Shown: one piece after another, positions 37,402 to 46,801 of the stretch
Layout: every line of letters begins with the position of its first letter
Numbering within the stretch: the first letter of the stretch is position 1
From: Opitutus sp. GAS368
GTDB taxonomy: Bacteria > Verrucomicrobiota > Verrucomicrobiia > Opitutales > Opitutaceae
Assembly (NCBI GenBank): GCA_945874455.1
Contig: CAMCHO010000003.1
Location: 1 to 64,000, forward strand
Length of the DNA stretch: 64,000 nucleotides
Direction: 5' to 3'
Notes under the pieces: generated by a model
The model's input: the letters and a program-made list of their open reading frames with translations, nothing else
What the model was told of the DNA's origin: nothing
Database searches by the model: none
Position numbers and translations under genes: made by a program

Positions 37402-38934
37402 ATGAACCACCAATATAACGAACCCCAGAAAGCGAGCCCACCCCACCCTTTCTCAGTCAATGCGTGCCTCCGGAGTTCACTCCTGCTCGCGATCGGCTTT
37501 ACCTTCCACGCCCACGCTGCGGCCCCCCTCGCCGACGCCGTCGAACAACGCGACGCCACCGCGGTCCGCACTTTGCTCGCCGACTCCGCCATCGACGCCC
37601 CGCAACCCGACGGCACCACCGCCCTCCACTGGGCCGCGCGTCACGACGACCTCCCCACCGCCAAATCCCTCCTCGCCTCCCGCGCCAATCCCAACGCCCA
37701 AAACCGCTACGGCGTCACCCCGCTCTCCCTCGCCTGCACCAACGGCTCCGCCCCTCTCGTCACACTGCTCCTCGACGCCGGCGCCGATGCCAACTTCGCC
37801 CTCCGCGGCGGCGAGACGCCCCTCATGACCGCCGCGCGCACCGGCCGCCTCGCCGCCGTCCAAGCCCTCCTCGCCCGCGGCGCCCGCGTCGACGACAAAC
37901 TCCCCACCGGCGGCCAAACCGCTCTCATGTGGGCCGCCCACGAAGGCCACGCTGCCGTCGTCGCCGCACTCATCGCCGCCCAAGCCGATTTCCGCAAACC
38001 CGTCGACACCGGTTTCACTCCTCTCCTCTTCGCCGCCCGCCGGGGCCACGCCGCCGTCATTCGTTCGCTGCTCACAGCGGGCGTCGACATCAACGAGCCC
38101 ACCGCTCCCGCGAAAAAGGTCACCAACAAACAACCCCGCCCCGGCACCACCGCCCTCATCATCGCCATCGAAAACGGTCATTTCGAACTGGCAGCCCAAC
38201 TCCTCGATCTCGGCGCCAATCCCAACGACCTTCGCTCCGGCTTCGCGCCCCTCCACGTCCTCACCTGGGTCCGCAAACCCGACAGCGGCGAAGACGACGG
38301 CCAGCCTGTCCCCGACGGCTCCGGCCTCTATACAAGCGAAGACCTCATCCGTCATCTCGTCGCCAAGGGCGCCGACATTAACCTCCGCCTCACCGGCGGC
38401 CCCTCCGGTGGCGGTCGCATCAATCGCAAAGGCGCCACGCCATTCCTTCTGGCCGCAGACACCGCCGACACTCCCTACCTCAAACTCCTCCTCTCCCTCG
38501 GCGCCGATCCCACGCTCACCAACGTCGATGGCATCACCCCCCTCATGGCCGCCGCCGGCCTCGGCACGCGCGCCGTCGAGGAAGAAGCCGGCACCGAAGA
38601 CGAAGCCGTCGCAGCGGTCACCTACCTGCTGAGTCTCGGAGCCGACCTCAACACCGTCTCGGCTATGGGCGATACCGCGATGCACGGGGCCGCCTTCGCA
38701 AATTTCCCGAAGGTCATCAAGCTCCTCGACGCCAAGGGCGCGAAGCTCGACGTCTGGAACACGAAAAACAAAAAAAACTGGACCCCGCTGCTGATCGCCG
38801 AAGGCCACCGCTACGGAAATTTCAAACCCGGGTTCTCCACCATCGCCGCCTTCCACGAAGTCCTCCGCGCCCACGGCCTTACCCCGCCGCCGCCCACTCC
38901 CGCTGCTCCCGTCAAAGGCTACGAAGCCCTTTGA
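37402..38934 (+). CDS. Secreted ankyrin-repeat protein
   Basis: DGTTALHWAARHDDLPTAKSLLASRANPNAQNRYGVTPLSLACTNGSAPLVTLLLDAGADANFALRGGETPLMTAARTGRL... many ankyrin repeats after a signal-like N-terminus. Confidence 0.95.
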   Translation: MNHQYNEPQKASPPHPFSVNACLRSSLLLAIGFTFHAHAAAPLADAVEQRDATAVRTLLADSAIDAPQPDGTTALHWAARHDDLPTAKSLLASRANPNAQNRYGVTPLSLACTNGSAPLVTLLLDAGADANFALRGGETPLMTAARTGRLAAVQALLARGARVDDKLPTGGQTALMWAAHEGHAAVVAALIAAQADFRKPVDTGFTPLLFAARRGHAAVIRSLLTAGVDINEPTAPAKKVTNKQPRPGTTALIIAIENGHFELAAQLLDLGANPNDLRSGFAPLHVLTWVRKPDSGEDDGQPVPDGSGLYTSEDLIRHLVAKGADINLRLTGGPSGGGRINRKGATPFLLAADTADTPYLKLLLSLGADPTLTNVDGITPLMAAAGLGTRAVEEEAGTEDEAVAAVTYLLSLGADLNTVSAMGDTAMHGAAFANFPKVIKLLDAKGAKLDVWNTKNKKNWTPLLIAEGHRYGNFKPGFSTIAAFHEVLRAHGLTPPPPTPAAPVKGYEAL

Positions 38935-39293
38935 TCCGCCGGACCGGCGGTATCCCTGCCGCCGCGTCCGCGTTCCTCAGCCGCGCTCCGGCGTCACGCC
39001 CATCACGATAGACCACTTCGCCTGCAACTTGACCGCCAGAGGGAGGTGCAGCGCCCCCCGCCGTTATGACGGACATGCCCGCGACCGGCGGAGCCAACGT
39101 CGATTGGCCCACCGCCCACGCAGCCAATTCCCCGAATCTCCAGTCCAGTTCGGCGACGATATCACTACGCATGCCCGTCAGGATGCTCCACCAGCTAAAG
39201 CCCCGTGCCAACCAGCGCGGGTCCCCTCACAAGCCCGCCTCAAGGAGATCCTCGCAAACGCGTTGAGTGGTTCACTCACCTGCGGCCCCGCCC

Positions 39294-39953
39294 TCACCCC
39301 ACCCGCGCAAACGCCACAATCTCGTTTTGCTCGCGGTGGTTCGTCCAAAACTTCGCGCCGTCCCACGCCAACGCCCGCGCTTGAAACGGAATGAGCGCCA
39401 CGTCCTCGCACTTCGGCTCACCCGATCCCGCGGACTTCACGTCGACCCGCGTAAGCCAATACTCGTTCGTCTCCTCCGCATCCGTCGTCACGAGGTAGAG
39501 CACACCGTCGACAAACACCTGCCCGCAAATCCCGTGCGGCACGCCGATCACGCGCTCCACTTTTCCGTCCGCGCCCAGCGCAATCACTTTTTTTGGATAC
39601 CATTGGCTCACGTGCAGGCGTTGCCCGTCGTAGCTGAGTTGTGACCCGGTGTCGTCCGGACAGGGCCAAGCCCATGTCGCGTCGAAGCCCATTCCCGGCA
39701 CCAAGCGCCTCACGACGCGGTTGTCCGCGGCCCCCTCGCTGCACAACACGCGCAGCTCGTTGCCCACGGCCGCCAACCCATACGGCGTCCCCGGAGCCGC
39801 GAACTCCACCTCCACCGCCCACGTCGCCGGATCGATCCCGTAAATCCGCTTCGTCTCGCGCGAGCCCATCCAGAGCGTCGCTCCATCCCACGCGAGCGAC
39901 TGCGGTTTCGGTGCCGGCGAAGCGAGGCGCTGCAACTCGTGAATGGCTTTCAT
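39294..39953 (-). CDS. Beta-propeller/glutaminyl-cyclase-like hypothetical protein
   Basis: LASPAPKPQSLAWDGATLWMGSRETKRIYGIDPATWAVEVEFAAPGTPYGLAAVGNELRVLCSEG ... LAWDGAKFWTNHREQNEIVAF; repeated LAWDGxxxW blades. Confidence 0.65.
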   Translation of the reverse strand: MKAIHELQRLASPAPKPQSLAWDGATLWMGSRETKRIYGIDPATWAVEVEFAAPGTPYGLAAVGNELRVLCSEGAADNRVVRRLVPGMGFDATWAWPCPDDTGSQLSYDGQRLHVSQWYPKKVIALGADGKVERVIGVPHGICGQVFVDGVLYLVTTDAEETNEYWLTRVDVKSAGSGEPKCEDVALIPFQARALAWDGAKFWTNHREQNEIVAFARVG

Positions 39954-40091
39954 AGTGTGACCAGCATCAATGCGGCCCCGACCTTGGAAAGCCACAAACA
40001 CCCCCACTCCCTTGAAAATTCACCGCGCTGTAACCTTTCGGCTCATTTGGAGCGTGACCTCCACGCCCTCCGTCCCACGGTCCCCGCTCCC

Positions 40092-43000
40092 ATGAAGTCC
40101 TCGCTCTGCTCCGTCTTCGCGATCGCCTGCCTGCTGACGCCCAGCGTCCGCTTCACGTCGCTCGCGCTCCCCTTCGTCGCCGTTTCCGCCGTGGCGCAAT
40201 CAGCCGCCACCGGTATCATCGAGGGCCGCGTCACCCACCTCCGGACCGGCGATCCCGTCGAACGCGCCCGCGTCACGGTCGAAAGCACGACGCTCGAGAC
40301 CTTCACCGACTCCAGCGGCCTGTTTCGCCTCACTCAGGTTCCGACCGGCGCGGCCCGCGTCCGGGTGTTCTTCACGGGCCAAGCTCAACAGACCGCTCTC
40401 GTCACCGTCGCCCCGCGTGAGATTGCGCGGCGCGATTTCAGTCTCTCCTCCAGCCCGCTCCCGCCCGCGCCCGCCCCAGACGGTTCGATCGTGAAACTGG
40501 ACCAGTTCGTCGTCTCCAGCTCGAAGGAGATGGACGCCGCAGCCATCGCCATCAACGAGCAACGCTTCGCCTCATCCATCAAGAGCGTCGTCTCCGCCGA
40601 TGAGTTCGGCAGCGTGCTCGAAAGCAATCCTGGCGATTTTCTGAAATATATTCCCGGCATCACAATCGATTTCATCGGCGGCGCCGCGCGCTCAATCTCG
40701 ATTGGCGGCGTTCCCCCCGAATACGTGCCCATCACCGTCGGCGGCTTCGATGTCTCCAGCGTCGCCGGCGGCGGCACTGCGCGCAGCGTGGATTTTCACA
40801 CCCTCTCGATGAACAACATCTCGCGCCTCGAGGTCTTGCACTCGCCGACACCCGAATCACCAGGCTCCGCACTCGCCGGCTCGGTGAACATGATTCCCCG
40901 CAGCGCCTTCGACCGCTCCCGACCCGTTTTCAATTACAGCGTGTTCCTAATGATGCGCGACAACGACCGCCACCTCTTCAGCAAGACCCCCGGCCCACGC
41001 TGGATTAACACCCGCAAGGTTCACCCCGGCTTCGATTTCTCTTACCTCAAACCCGTCAACGATCGCTTCGGCTTCACGCTCAGCGGGGGTATGACCAAAC
41101 AATACACCGAGGAAGCCCGCACCGCCAACACATGGCGCGGCGCCGGTGCCGCCACCAACGGCCTCACCGCTACCACCGCGGCCACGCAGTATCCCGACAC
41201 GACCCCCGACAAACCCTACCTCACTGACTACGTCGTCGAAGACGGCGGCAAACACACCGAACGCACCTCCGCCGCCGCGACCGTCGACTACAAACTCTCC
41301 CGCAACGACCGCCTCTCCTTCTCCACCGAACTCACATTCTTCGCGTCGCCACTCAACCAGCGCACGCTCTCCTTTTTTGTGAACCGCGTCGCCCCCGGCG
41401 ATTTCACGACGACATCCACCCGCGGTCAGGTCGGCCGCGGCGAGATCCGCAACGCCTCCGCCTCGCGAAATCACCAACGCACGAAATACATGCCGACCCT
41501 CACCTATCGCCACGAGGGCCCCATCTGGAAAGCAGAGAGCGGACTCGGCTACTCCAACGAGCGACTCCATTTCCGCAGCACCGATAAGGGTTTTCTTAAC
41601 AACGTCACCTCCACCCGCCAAAACGTAACCGTAAACTTCGACGAGATTTTTTATCTCCGCCCCGGCCTCATCACCGTCACCGACGGCACGACCGGCGCTC
41701 CCGTCGATCCGTACAACCTCAGCAACTACGTCCTCTCCACTGCCAACGCCACCTACCGCCGCACCACCGACGTCAAGCGCAGTGCCTACGCCAATCTCCG
41801 CCGCGACTTCGATCTCGCCGGCACCCCGCTCGTCCTCAAAGCCGGCCTCGATATGCGCCAATCGATGCGCGACGATTTCCAGAGCACTCCGCCCTACACG
41901 TTCGTCGGCGCTGATGGCCGCGCCAGCACGAGCCCCACCGCCGCCGGGAGCGACGACCGCGCGAGCGTCGTCCTCGACGACGTCTTCTCCCTGCGCACCG
42001 CCCCCTACGGTTTCCCGCAAATTCAATACGTCAGCACCGAAAAAGCGTTCGCACTTTACCAAGCCAACCCCGCTTTTTTCACCCTTGATCCCAACAGTCT
42101 CTATCGATCCGAGGTCACCAGTTCGAAACGGGCCGAAGAACTCGTCTCCTCCGCCTACGTCCGCGGCGATGTCGCGCTCTTCAATCGCCGTCTGAAACTT
42201 GTCAGCGGCCTCCGGGCCGAGCAAACCAACGTCGATGCCGAGGGCCCGCTCAACGATCCCACGCGCAACTACCAGCGCAACGCTGCCGGCCAGGTCATCC
42301 GCAACGCCAACGGCACGCCCGTCCTGATTTTCCCCACCACCAACGCCCTCGCCGTCTCGCAGCTCACTTTTCTCGCCCGCGCCGGCCAGGCCGAAAAAGA
42401 ATACCTCCGTCTCTTCCCCAGTCTCAACGCGAGCTTCAACCTCCGCGAAAATCTCATCGCTCGCGCCGCCTATTACACCTCCGTCGGCCGCCCAAATTTT
42501 AACCAATACTCCGGCGGCGTCACCCTCCCCGATCCCGACGCCGCTCCCTCCAATACCAACCGCATCACCGTCAACAACGCCGCCATCAAGGCGTGGAGCG
42601 CGCAGACCGTAAAGGTGCGCCTCGAATATTATTTCGAGGGCGTGGGCCAGCTCTCGGTCGGCGCGTTTCAGCGCGAATTCGAAAATTTCTTCGGCGCCTC
42701 CGTCTTCCCCGCCACCCCGGAATTCCTGTCCTTCTACGGGCTCGATGCCGCGACCTACGGCCGCTTCGACGTCTCCACCCAGACCAACGTGCCCGGCACC
42801 GTCCGCATGAGCGGCCTCGAGTTCGACTACAAACAAGCACTCACTTTTTTACCACCGTGGGCGCGTGGCCTGCAGGTCTTCGCCAACGCCAGCGCCCTCC
42901 GCGCCACCGGCGACGACTCCGCTGACTTCGCCGGCTTCGTCCCCCGAACCTACAACTGGGGCCTCAGCCTCACCCGCGCGAAATTCAATCTTCGCGCCAA

Positions 43001-43274
43001 CTGGAACTACCGCGGCCTCAACCGCCAAGCCCCGCTCACCGGACGCAGTATCCAAGCCGGCACGTACACGTGGGGGGCCAAACAACTCTTCCTCGATCTC
43101 CAGGGTGAGCTTCTCCTCCGCCGGGGCTTCGCGCTCTTCGTCAATTTCCGCAACGTCGGCGATGCCACCAACGACACCGGCATCTACGGCCCGGGCACGC
43201 CCGAGCACGCCCAGTTCCGCCAGCGCACCACCTACGGCTCACTCTGGTCCTGCGGCATCAAGGGCTCATTCTGA
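40092..43274 (+). CDS. TonB-dependent receptor with carboxypeptidase-regulatory-like N-terminal domain
   Basis: GIIEGRVTHLRTGDPVERARVTVESTTLETFTDSSGLFRLTQVPTGAARVRVFFTGQ; plug domain SVVSADEFGSVLESNPGDFLKYIPGITIDFIGGAARSISIGGVPPEYVPITVGGFDV; C-terminal beta-strand ending GSLWSCGIKGSF. Confidence 0.95.
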   Translation: MKSSLCSVFAIACLLTPSVRFTSLALPFVAVSAVAQSAATGIIEGRVTHLRTGDPVERARVTVESTTLETFTDSSGLFRLTQVPTGAARVRVFFTGQAQQTALVTVAPREIARRDFSLSSSPLPPAPAPDGSIVKLDQFVVSSSKEMDAAAIAINEQRFASSIKSVVSADEFGSVLESNPGDFLKYIPGITIDFIGGAARSISIGGVPPEYVPITVGGFDVSSVAGGGTARSVDFHTLSMNNISRLEVLHSPTPESPGSALAGSVNMIPRSAFDRSRPVFNYSVFLMMRDNDRHLFSKTPGPRWINTRKVHPGFDFSYLKPVNDRFGFTLSGGMTKQYTEEARTANTWRGAGAATNGLTATTAATQYPDTTPDKPYLTDYVVEDGGKHTERTSAAATVDYKLSRNDRLSFSTELTFFASPLNQRTLSFFVNRVAPGDFTTTSTRGQVGRGEIRNASASRNHQRTKYMPTLTYRHEGPIWKAESGLGYSNERLHFRSTDKGFLNNVTSTRQNVTVNFDEIFYLRPGLITVTDGTTGAPVDPYNLSNYVLSTANATYRRTTDVKRSAYANLRRDFDLAGTPLVLKAGLDMRQSMRDDFQSTPPYTFVGADGRASTSPTAAGSDDRASVVLDDVFSLRTAPYGFPQIQYVSTEKAFALYQANPAFFTLDPNSLYRSEVTSSKRAEELVSSAYVRGDVALFNRRLKLVSGLRAEQTNVDAEGPLNDPTRNYQRNAAGQVIRNANGTPVLIFPTTNALAVSQLTFLARAGQAEKEYLRLFPSLNASFNLRENLIARAAYYTSVGRPNFNQYSGGVTLPDPDAAPSNTNRITVNNAAIKAWSAQTVKVRLEYYFEGVGQLSVGAFQREFENFFGASVFPATPEFLSFYGLDAATYGRFDVSTQTNVPGTVRMSGLEFDYKQALTFLPPWARGLQVFANASALRATGDDSADFAGFVPRTYNWGLSLTRAKFNLRANWNYRGLNRQAPLTGRSIQAGTYTWGAKQLFLDLQGELLLRRGFALFVNFRNVGDATNDTGIYGPGTPEHAQFRQRTTYGSLWSCGIKGSF

Positions 43275-43338
43275 GTTCGGCCCTCACGGGCGCATCTCCC
43301 GATTGCCGGTGGACCTGCGTCTGTCTGCAAAGAAAGAG

Positions 43339-43358
43339 GGAGTGACTTCAGTCGCTCC
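43339..43358. repeat. Short intergenic hairpin GGAGTGACTTCAGTCGCTCC
   Basis: GGAGtGACT-TC-AGTCgCTCC stem with one mismatch between the TonB receptor and DUF1343 genes. Confidence 0.6.
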
Positions 43359-43428
43359 GCTTTCCTTGCATGGACGGCAGTCCCTACCCATTTTTTTTGG
43401 AACCGACAACCTGGGTTGCGTCCAGCCC

Positions 43429-44643
43429 TCACCGATACAGCAAAAACTCCGCCCGCAACCGCGCAAACTCCGCCAGCCCCGTCTCCCACCGCGTCGCGAT
43501 CACCGCGTAGCCTTCCCCCCGCTCAAACGCCTCCCGCACCGTCGACGTACCCATGACTTTGTCGAAGTAGTCCGCGTGCAACGCGAGCTTCGCACCGTAA
43601 ATCCGCCGCACGACCTCCAATATCGCGAGCACCACCGTCACCGCTCGAAATTTTTCGCGGTCCGTCACGTGCAGCTGACATCCGCCGCAGCGTTCTCCAG
43701 CCCACTTCGAAAACGTGGGCGTGAACCAAGTCTCTCGAAACGTCGCGCCCGCCAGCCGCAACGCATTCAGCTCGCGCGTCAGCACGTATCCGTCGATCCA
43801 CGGCGCCCCGAAAAACTCAAACGGCCTCGTCGTGCCGCGTCCCTCCGATAGATTCGTACCTTCGAGCAAAACCTGCCCCGGATAAACCGTCGCCGTATCC
43901 GGTGTCGGCATATTCGGCGACGGCACAACCCACGCCAGCCCCGTCGTGTCATACCAATCACTCCGCCGCCAATCGTCCATCGCCACCACGGTGAGCGCTA
44001 CTGGTTTTTCTAAAAATCTCGCATTGAACAACCGCGCCAGTTCGCCCGCCGTCATCCCGTGCCGCAACGGCACCGGATAAAGCCCGATAAATGAACTGTG
44101 CGCCGGATACTCCAAAATCGGCCCCTCCATCACCACTCCGCCAATCGGATTCGGCCGGTCCAACACGACAAACGGAATCCCCGCTTCCGCCGCCGCCCGC
44201 ATCGCATACGCCATCGTCGCGACATACGTGTAGACGCGCGTGCCGACGTCCTGCAGGTCAAACACGAGCACATCCACGCCACGCAGCATCGTCGATTCGA
44301 CGGTCTTCCCCGTGTGCTGCGTGTCGAACGCCCGCATCATCGCGTCGATGTTTTCGAGCGGCTGCGTCGGCAGCTTAAGCGCCTGCCCGTAGAGTGAAAA
44401 TACGGGTAATCCCAAGTGCGCATCCTGATAAAAATCCACAAACTCCCCCGCCTGTGCATTGCCCCGCACCCCGTGCTCCGGCCCGTACAGTGCGACGAGC
44501 TTCACGTCCGGATGCGCGCGAAATCGTTCGATGATGCTCACCAGCGCACCGTCGACTCCAGTGGGATTTGTGATGAGCCCCACGTGTTTTCCGCGCAAGA
44601 GCCCGATCTGCTTTTCGAAGAGGACGTCGACGCCGAGTTTCAT
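43429..44643 (-). CDS. namZ: DUF1343 domain protein (NamZ-type exo-beta-N-acetylmuramidase family)
   Basis: MKLGVDVLFEKQIGLLRGKHVGLITNPTGVDGALVSIIERFRAHPDVKLVALYGPEHGVRGNAQAGEFVDFYQDAHLGLPVFSLYG ... DVLVFDLQDVGTRVYTYVATMAYAMRAAAEAGIPFVVLDRPNPIGG ... VVPSPNMPTPDTATVYPGQVLLEGTNLSEGRGTTRPFE. Confidence 0.9.
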   Translation of the reverse strand: MKLGVDVLFEKQIGLLRGKHVGLITNPTGVDGALVSIIERFRAHPDVKLVALYGPEHGVRGNAQAGEFVDFYQDAHLGLPVFSLYGQALKLPTQPLENIDAMMRAFDTQHTGKTVESTMLRGVDVLVFDLQDVGTRVYTYVATMAYAMRAAAEAGIPFVVLDRPNPIGGVVMEGPILEYPAHSSFIGLYPVPLRHGMTAGELARLFNARFLEKPVALTVVAMDDWRRSDWYDTTGLAWVVPSPNMPTPDTATVYPGQVLLEGTNLSEGRGTTRPFEFFGAPWIDGYVLTRELNALRLAGATFRETWFTPTFSKWAGERCGGCQLHVTDREKFRAVTVVLAILEVVRRIYGAKLALHADYFDKVMGTSTVREAFERGEGYAVIATRWETGLAEFARLRAEFLLYR

Positions 44644-44700
44644 GGTAAAATCCTCACAGGACTCCCCCCCGAGGTAAATCCTTTGCTCAGACTCATCCAA

Positions 44701-44988
44701 TGTAGCGGCGAGCGCCAGCAAGCCGAGGCCAGCACCCCTCTCATCCGATGTAGCGGCGAGCGCCAGCAAGCCGAAACCAACGCCCGTCTCGTCCGATGTA
44801 GCGGCGAGCGCCAGCAAGCCGAAACCATCACCCATCTCGTCCGATGTAGCGGCGAGCGCCAGCGAGCCGAAACCAACGCCCGTCTCGTCCGATGTAGCGG
44901 CGAGCGCCAGCAAGCCGAAACCAGCGCCCCTCTCGTCCGATGTAGCGGCGAGCGCCAGCGAGCCGAAACCAGCACCCGTCTCCGCCGC
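44701..44988. repeat. Tandem array of six 48-bp units
   Basis: Consensus TGTAGCGGCGAGCGCCAGCAAGCCGAAACCAACGCCCGTCTCGTCCGA; unit starts at 44701, 44749, 44797, 44845, 44893, 44941. Confidence 0.97.
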
Positions 44989-45167
44989 GATGACCGCACT
45001 GCCCTCCGCACCCCAGCACCGTGCAACGAAACCACCCACGCGGAGCCGTGCCCAGCGTCCGGATACATGACGAGCCCGCCTCACGCCTTAGCACCTCACT
45101 CCTTGGCACCTCACAGCTTGCCGCCTCACAGCTTGCCGCCACCCCGCAGGCGGCATTGTCTCAGCTC

Positions 45168-46241
45168 ATGACATCACTCACTCCCGCGCCCGCGCGCACC
45201 ACCATCCGCTGGGGCATCCTCGGTTGCGGCGATGTCACCGAAGTGAAGAGCGGCCCCGGTTTCCAAAAAGCCCGCGACTCCCAGCTCGTCGCCGTCATGC
45301 GCCGCAACGGTGCCCTCGCCGCTGACTACGCCCGACGCCACGGCGTCCCTCGCTCCTACGACGACGCCCGCGCGCTCGTGAACGACCCCACCGTCGATGC
45401 CGTCTACGTCGCCACTCCGCCTGGTGCCCATCTCGAAGGTGCCCTGCTCGCCGCGGCTGCCGGCAAACCGTGCTACGTCGAAAAACCCATGGCCCGCCAC
45501 ACGGCCGAGTGCGCGGCCATGATCGCCGCCTTCGCCGCCGCGCACCAAAAACTCTTCGTCGCCTACTACCGCCGCGCCATGCCGCGCTTCGAAAAAGTCC
45601 GCGCCCTCCTCGAGGGTCGCGCCATCGGCCAGCTCACAGGCGTCAACTACCGCTACGCCACGCCCATTCCCGCCAACGCTGATCCCGCACACCACGCGTG
45701 GCGCGTCTCCGCTGCCAACGCCGGTGGCGGACTGTTTCTCGATCTCGGCTCGCACCTCCTCGACTTCCTCGACCACTGCCTCGGTCCCTTGCAAGACGTT
45801 CACGGTCGCGCCGCCCGCCTCGCCACCGCCGCAGATGTCGAAGACACCGTAGCGATGACGTTCCGCACCGCCACCGGCGCACTCGGCTCCGCGTCGTGGA
45901 ATTTCTCCACCACGGCAAAAGAAGACACCCTGGAATTTTTCGGCACCGCGGGTCGCCTCGCCTTCAACATCTTCAACGCCGGGCCCATTTACCTCGAAAC
46001 CGCCGCCGGCAGCGAGCAGTTCGCCATCCCCAATCCCGATCACGTCGCGCAGCCGCTGATCCAGCTCATCGTCGACGATCTCCTTGGCCGCGGCACCTGT
46101 CCGAGCACCGGCGAGTCCGCCCGCCGCACCAGCGCCGTGATGGACCACGTCCTCGAAGGCTACTACGGCGGTCGCACCGATGCGTTTTGGCTGCGTCCCG
46201 CGACGTGGCCCGGACGTAGCTCCACTCATGCCCAACAGTAA
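45168..46241 (+). CDS. Gfo/Idh/MocA family oxidoreductase
   Basis: RWGILGCGDVTEVKSGPGFQKARDSQLVAVMRRNGALAADYARRHGVPRSYDDARALVNDPTVDAVYVATPPGAHLEGALLAAAAGKPCYVEKPMA. Confidence 0.95.
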   Translation: MTSLTPAPARTTIRWGILGCGDVTEVKSGPGFQKARDSQLVAVMRRNGALAADYARRHGVPRSYDDARALVNDPTVDAVYVATPPGAHLEGALLAAAAGKPCYVEKPMARHTAECAAMIAAFAAAHQKLFVAYYRRAMPRFEKVRALLEGRAIGQLTGVNYRYATPIPANADPAHHAWRVSAANAGGGLFLDLGSHLLDFLDHCLGPLQDVHGRAARLATAADVEDTVAMTFRTATGALGSASWNFSTTAKEDTLEFFGTAGRLAFNIFNAGPIYLETAAGSEQFAIPNPDHVAQPLIQLIVDDLLGRGTCPSTGESARRTSAVMDHVLEGYYGGRTDAFWLRPATWPGRSSTHAQQ

Positions 46242-46707
46242 ACTCGGCGCACTCGTCGCCTTCATCGCCGTCAGCTTCCTAGCCGCTGCCCTCGGCAGCG
46301 CCGCCACGACCAGCGCCATCACCACCTGGTATCCGACGATTATTAAACCGTCGTGGAATCCGCCCAACGGGGTCTTCGCTCCCGTTTGGACCACGCTCTA
46401 CTTACTCATGTCCATCGCTGCGTGGCGCGCATGGCGCGCGGCCGCCACCCCCACTGAGGCTACGAAAACACTCTGGCTTTACGGCGCCCAGCTCATTCTC
46501 AACGCCCTCTGGTCCGTCCTTTTTTTCACCCTCCACCGCCCCGACCTCGCGCTGATTGAAATCATTTTATTCCTCGCCTTGCTCATCACGCTCCAGGTGC
46601 GCTTCGCCCGCACTGATCGCCTCGCTGCCCTCCTCTGGTCGCCCTACCTCGCGTGGGTCAGCTTCGCGACCTTTCTCAACGGCACGATCTGGTGGCTCAA
46701 TCGCTAG
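46228..46707 (+). CDS. TspO/MBR family protein
   Basis: TTWYPTIIKPSWNPPNGVFAPVWTTLYLLMSIAAWRAWR ... LYGAQLILNALWSVLFFTLHRPDLALIEIILFLALLI ... PYLAWVSFATFLNGTIWWLN. Confidence 0.95.
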   Translation: MPNSKLGALVAFIAVSFLAAALGSAATTSAITTWYPTIIKPSWNPPNGVFAPVWTTLYLLMSIAAWRAWRAAATPTEATKTLWLYGAQLILNALWSVLFFTLHRPDLALIEIILFLALLITLQVRFARTDRLAALLWSPYLAWVSFATFLNGTIWWLNR

Positions 46708-46801
46708 TCGCGAACATTCATCACTCAGTAAAGCCAAGGCCTGAGTCCCCAAGGACACCACGCCCAGAAGCAGAGATCCTGGATCACCCCTTCGCCTTCC
46801 C

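Noticed and set aside
37477-38874. 465-aa - strand ORF
   Set aside because: Antisense to the ankyrin-repeat gene; periodicity reflects the ankyrin repeats.
40947-42836. 629-aa - strand ORF
   Set aside because: Antisense to the TonB-dependent receptor; Gly/Val/Glu-rich composition typical of shadow ORFs.
44701-44988. Possible CRISPR array
   Set aside because: 48-bp units are contiguous with no unique spacers and no cas genes nearby; a plain tandem repeat.
44644-45084. N-terminal extension of DUF1343 through the 48-bp repeats
   Set aside because: MKLGVDVLFEKQIGLLRGKHVGLITNP at 44643 matches the family N-terminus; the repeat stays open in several frames, so the extension is not evidence of coding. 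Kept as a finding because regulation is still possible.
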